Source: SLNP01 sp964446435
Lineage (GTDB): Bacteria > Bacteroidota > Bacteroidia > Bacteroidales > VadinHA17
DNA length: 18,385 nucleotides
Direction: 5' to 3'
NCBI GenBank assembly: GCA_964446435.1
Contig: CAYUOS010000060.1
Coordinates: 1 to 18,385, forward strand
Every line of letters starts with the position of its first letter. The stretch's first letter is position 1. This document shows positions 16,603 to 18,385 of the stretch, piece after piece. Under the pieces are notes generated by a model. The model did not search any database. It was not told the DNA's origin and saw only the letters and a list, made by a program, of their open reading frames with translations. The position numbers were made by a program, and so were the translations under genes.

Positions 16603-16650
16603 TTGGCCTGCTTTTTGCTCATTAGAACGATTATCATTTTTTCATTGGAA

Positions 16651-17613
16651 ATGAGCCCAAACAACCCACTGCTGTCAATCCTATTATTGCTTATCATCTT
16701 TCTCCATGCTCAAGACGCACCCAATCAGATACCTAAATCTGGCAACAATCAATCCCAGGCCGGTAATTATATTGAGTTTATTAAGGGAGACATGCCATTG
16801 ATAGTCTCTATCGGCCATGGGGGTTATCTTATGCCGGCTGAAGTTCCTGAGAGGATCTGTACTGACTGTGCAAAGAACCAGGATATCTATACCCTTGAGA
16901 TTGGTCTGATGCTTATGGATTCGATCCAAAAATTAACCGGCAGAAAACCCTATGTGATAATAAATCATCTTCACAGAACAAGGCTAGACCCTAACAGGAA
17001 TATAATTGAGGCTGCATCAGGTAATGAGATAGCCGAAGAAGCATGGCGACGGTTCCATGGTTTCATAGAGGAAGCCCGTAATGAGATACAGAAAATTTAC
17101 GGCAAGGGACTCTATATAGACCTTCACGGACACAGGCATGAGATTAAAAGAACTGAGATAGGTTATCTGTTGAGTGATCTGGAATTGCAGCTCGAAGATG
17201 ATCTTCTGAATGATGAGGCATTTGCAGCCTACAGCAGTATCAGCAATCTGGCCCGGAATAATCTGAACAACCTCTCATTCACTGCGTTATTGAGAGGACC
17301 TTTGAGCCTTGGATCGATGCTTGAGGACATGGATTACCCCTCAGTACCATCAGCCAGAGCTCCCTGGCCCAATCCCGGTGAACCCTTCTTCAGCGGAGGA
17401 TACAATACCATGAGGCATGGGTCTTCATCGGGAGGAACCGTTGACGGCATTCAGATTGAACTTGACCTCGAACTCAGGTCAGATACCAACAGAAGGGCAA
17501 AACTGGCCGCAGACATGGCTTTTGCTCTCGTAAGATTTCTCAAAACACACTACTTCACAATTATCCCTGAGCATACAAATCCAGTGAAACACTCAGAACC
17601 CACCTGGCGATAA
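16651..17613 (+). CDS. Stand-alone exported N-formylglutamate-amidohydrolase-like hydrolase
   Basis: A 320-residue protein from ATG 16651. The frame extends 16 codons upstream to a TTG, but the ATG gives a clean signal peptide (SILLLLIIFLHAQ, residues 9-21). The rest is one hydrolase domain collinear with residues 33-300 of the composite protein at 13158-15035. It has SIGHGG (His56), HRTRLDPNRN (108-117), IDLHGHRHE (156-164), LLRGPLSLG, FSGGYNTMRHGS (247-258) and DGIQIE (265-270, Glu270). All the candidate metal and catalytic residues of the paralogue are kept at nearly the same numbering. It has no beta-sandwich domain, T9SS tail or lipobox, so it is most likely periplasmic. The reaction is inferred to be hydrolysis of an N-acyl or gamma-glutamyl amide bond, by relation to the N-formylglutamate amidohydrolase and poly-gamma-glutamate hydrolase families. 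Confidence 0.84.
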   Translation: MSPNNPLLSILLLLIIFLHAQDAPNQIPKSGNNQSQAGNYIEFIKGDMPLIVSIGHGGYLMPAEVPERICTDCAKNQDIYTLEIGLMLMDSIQKLTGRKPYVIINHLHRTRLDPNRNIIEAASGNEIAEEAWRRFHGFIEEARNEIQKIYGKGLYIDLHGHRHEIKRTEIGYLLSDLELQLEDDLLNDEAFAAYSSISNLARNNLNNLSFTALLRGPLSLGSMLEDMDYPSVPSARAPWPNPGEPFFSGGYNTMRHGSSSGGTVDGIQIELDLELRSDTNRRAKLAADMAFALVRFLKTHYFTIIPEHTNPVKHSEPTWR

Positions 17614-17697
17614 AGTAAACTGACATTTGTCACCAGGGAATCTCAACAATTTCAATCTGTAGATTGTTTGTATTCAAAAGGAATAGTAAAGAGTAAT

Positions 17698-18385
17698 ATG
17701 GCAGTGAATAAAAATTTACGTGAGCTAGGTAAGAGTGGAATTAAGATAACATCAGTCGGATTGGGTTGCTGGCAGTTCAGCAAACAGGGAAATATGGCGG
17801 GGAAGTTCTGGCCCGTGCTTGATGACAAGATTATTGATAGTGTTGTTTCGCTCTCCCTCGAAGGGGGAATAAACTGGTTTGATACAGCCGAGATCTATGG
17901 TAACGGCGCTTCCGAAAAAGCATTATCATTATCATTGGTCAATGCCGGTGTGAACCCCGGGGATGTTGTAACAGCAACCAAATGGTGGCCGGCTATGCGA
18001 TTCGCCTCAAATATCAGCAAAACCTTTGAAGCCCGCATCAAACTGCTTGAACCGTTTCCGGTAGACCTTTACCAGGTACACCAGCCATTCGGATTTTCCA
18101 GCGTTGAGAAAGAGATGGAGGCAATGGCCGGTTTATACGATAAAAAACTGATCAGGGCTGTCGGTGTAAGTAACTTCAATGCCTCCAGGATGAAAAGGGC
18201 TTTTGAGGAACTGAAGAAATCAGGTATTCCTCTTGCTTCAAATCAGGTGAGGTATAGCCTCCTTGACCGAAGCATTGAATCAAACGGAGTTATGCAAATG
18301 GCAAAGGATCTCGGCATAACCATCATAGCCTATTCTCCTCTTGCACAGGGCATATTGTCAGGGAAATTCCATGACAATCCAGATC
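17698..18385 (+). CDS. Aldo/keto reductase, 3' end cut by the window
   Basis: The frame opens at ATG 17698 and runs to the window edge (229 codons; the family usually has about 300-340). It has the (beta/alpha)8 aldo/keto reductase signatures: LGKSGIKITSVGLGCWQF at the N-terminus, WFDTAEIYG (Asp62 and Tyr67 of the catalytic tetrad), TATKWW (Lys95) and YQVHQP (His128). VGVSNFN and SNQVRYSLLDR follow, then AYSPLAQG near residues 211-218. This is a cytosolic NAD(P)H-dependent oxidoreductase of the group that acts on sugars and small carbonyls. It starts 84 bp after the hydrolase stop, with AAAGAG upstream. The gap holds a small dyad (CAATCTGTAGATTG, 17653-17666) but no clear terminator. A link with the uptake locus is not shown. 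Confidence 0.92.
   Translation, partial: MAVNKNLRELGKSGIKITSVGLGCWQFSKQGNMAGKFWPVLDDKIIDSVVSLSLEGGINWFDTAEIYGNGASEKALSLSLVNAGVNPGDVVTATKWWPAMRFASNISKTFEARIKLLEPFPVDLYQVHQPFGFSSVEKEMEAMAGLYDKKLIRAVGVSNFNASRMKRAFEELKKSGIPLASNQVRYSLLDRSIESNGVMQMAKDLGITIIAYSPLAQGILSGKFHDNPD

Noticed and set aside
17653..17666. Dyad CAATCTGTAGATTG before the aldo/keto reductase
   Set aside because: Only 6-bp arms with a 2-nt centre; too short for a stable hairpin, and an operator cannot be claimed from one copy.
1..18385. CRISPR arrays, insertion sequences, tRNA or rRNA genes, phage or defence genes
   Set aside because: No repeat-spacer pattern, transposase, terminal inverted repeats or RNA gene signatures were seen on reading both strands.

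Overview
The window comes from a member of the Bacteroidota. The evidence is two complete SusC/SusD outer-membrane uptake pairs, a SusD-linked lipoprotein of the DUF1735/DUF4361 type, and two proteins ending in type IX secretion (T9SS) sorting domains. Most genes also lack a Shine-Dalgarno sequence. An anaerobic or marine Bacteroidales/Marinilabiliales-like organism would fit, but the genus cannot be read from the sequence. No RNA gene, insertion sequence, CRISPR array or phage gene was seen, and no gene-free stretch exceeds about 130 bases.

From 16212 down to 1, everything lies on the minus strand with short gaps, consistent with one long operon or two to three overlapping transcripts. In transcription order it holds: (a) a secreted beta-sandwich protein with a T9SS tail (16212-15166); (b) a three-part secreted protein with an N-formylglutamate-amidohydrolase-like hydrolase domain, the same beta-sandwich domain and a T9SS tail (15035-13158); (c) SusC1 (13085-10002) and SusD1 (9987-8134); (d) SusC2 (8106-4942) and SusD2 (4938-3028); (e) a DUF1735/DUF4361-like lipoprotein (3007-1658); (f) a TRAP-type large permease (1616-351); (g) a 49-residue two-helix membrane protein (345-196); (h) the first 62 codons of an exported protein that resembles, with moderate confidence, the aspartoacylase/succinylglutamate-desuccinylase-like family often found beside such permeases (188-1).

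On the plus strand, starting back to back with gene (a), are a small unrecognised ORF (16291-16602) and a stand-alone exported hydrolase (16651-17613). This hydrolase is a paralogue of the N-terminal half of gene (b). An aldo/keto reductase cut by the right edge (17698 onward) follows and may be unrelated.

The most interesting point is the logic of the locus. It looks like a polysaccharide utilisation locus but has no glycosidase, lyase or sulfatase. Its only visible catalysts are amide hydrolases of the zinc amidohydrolase type: one predicted at the cell surface, one exported without a sorting tail and so probably periplasmic, and perhaps a third of aspartoacylase type at the left edge. My inference is a stepwise uptake route for an N-acylated amino acid, gamma-glutamyl polymer or similar amide-linked acid: surface cleavage, SusCD import, periplasmic cleavage, then import of a carboxylate by the TRAP-like permease. 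The composite gene (b) lies beside separate genes for each of its two modules, which suggests recent domain fusion or duplication within the locus.
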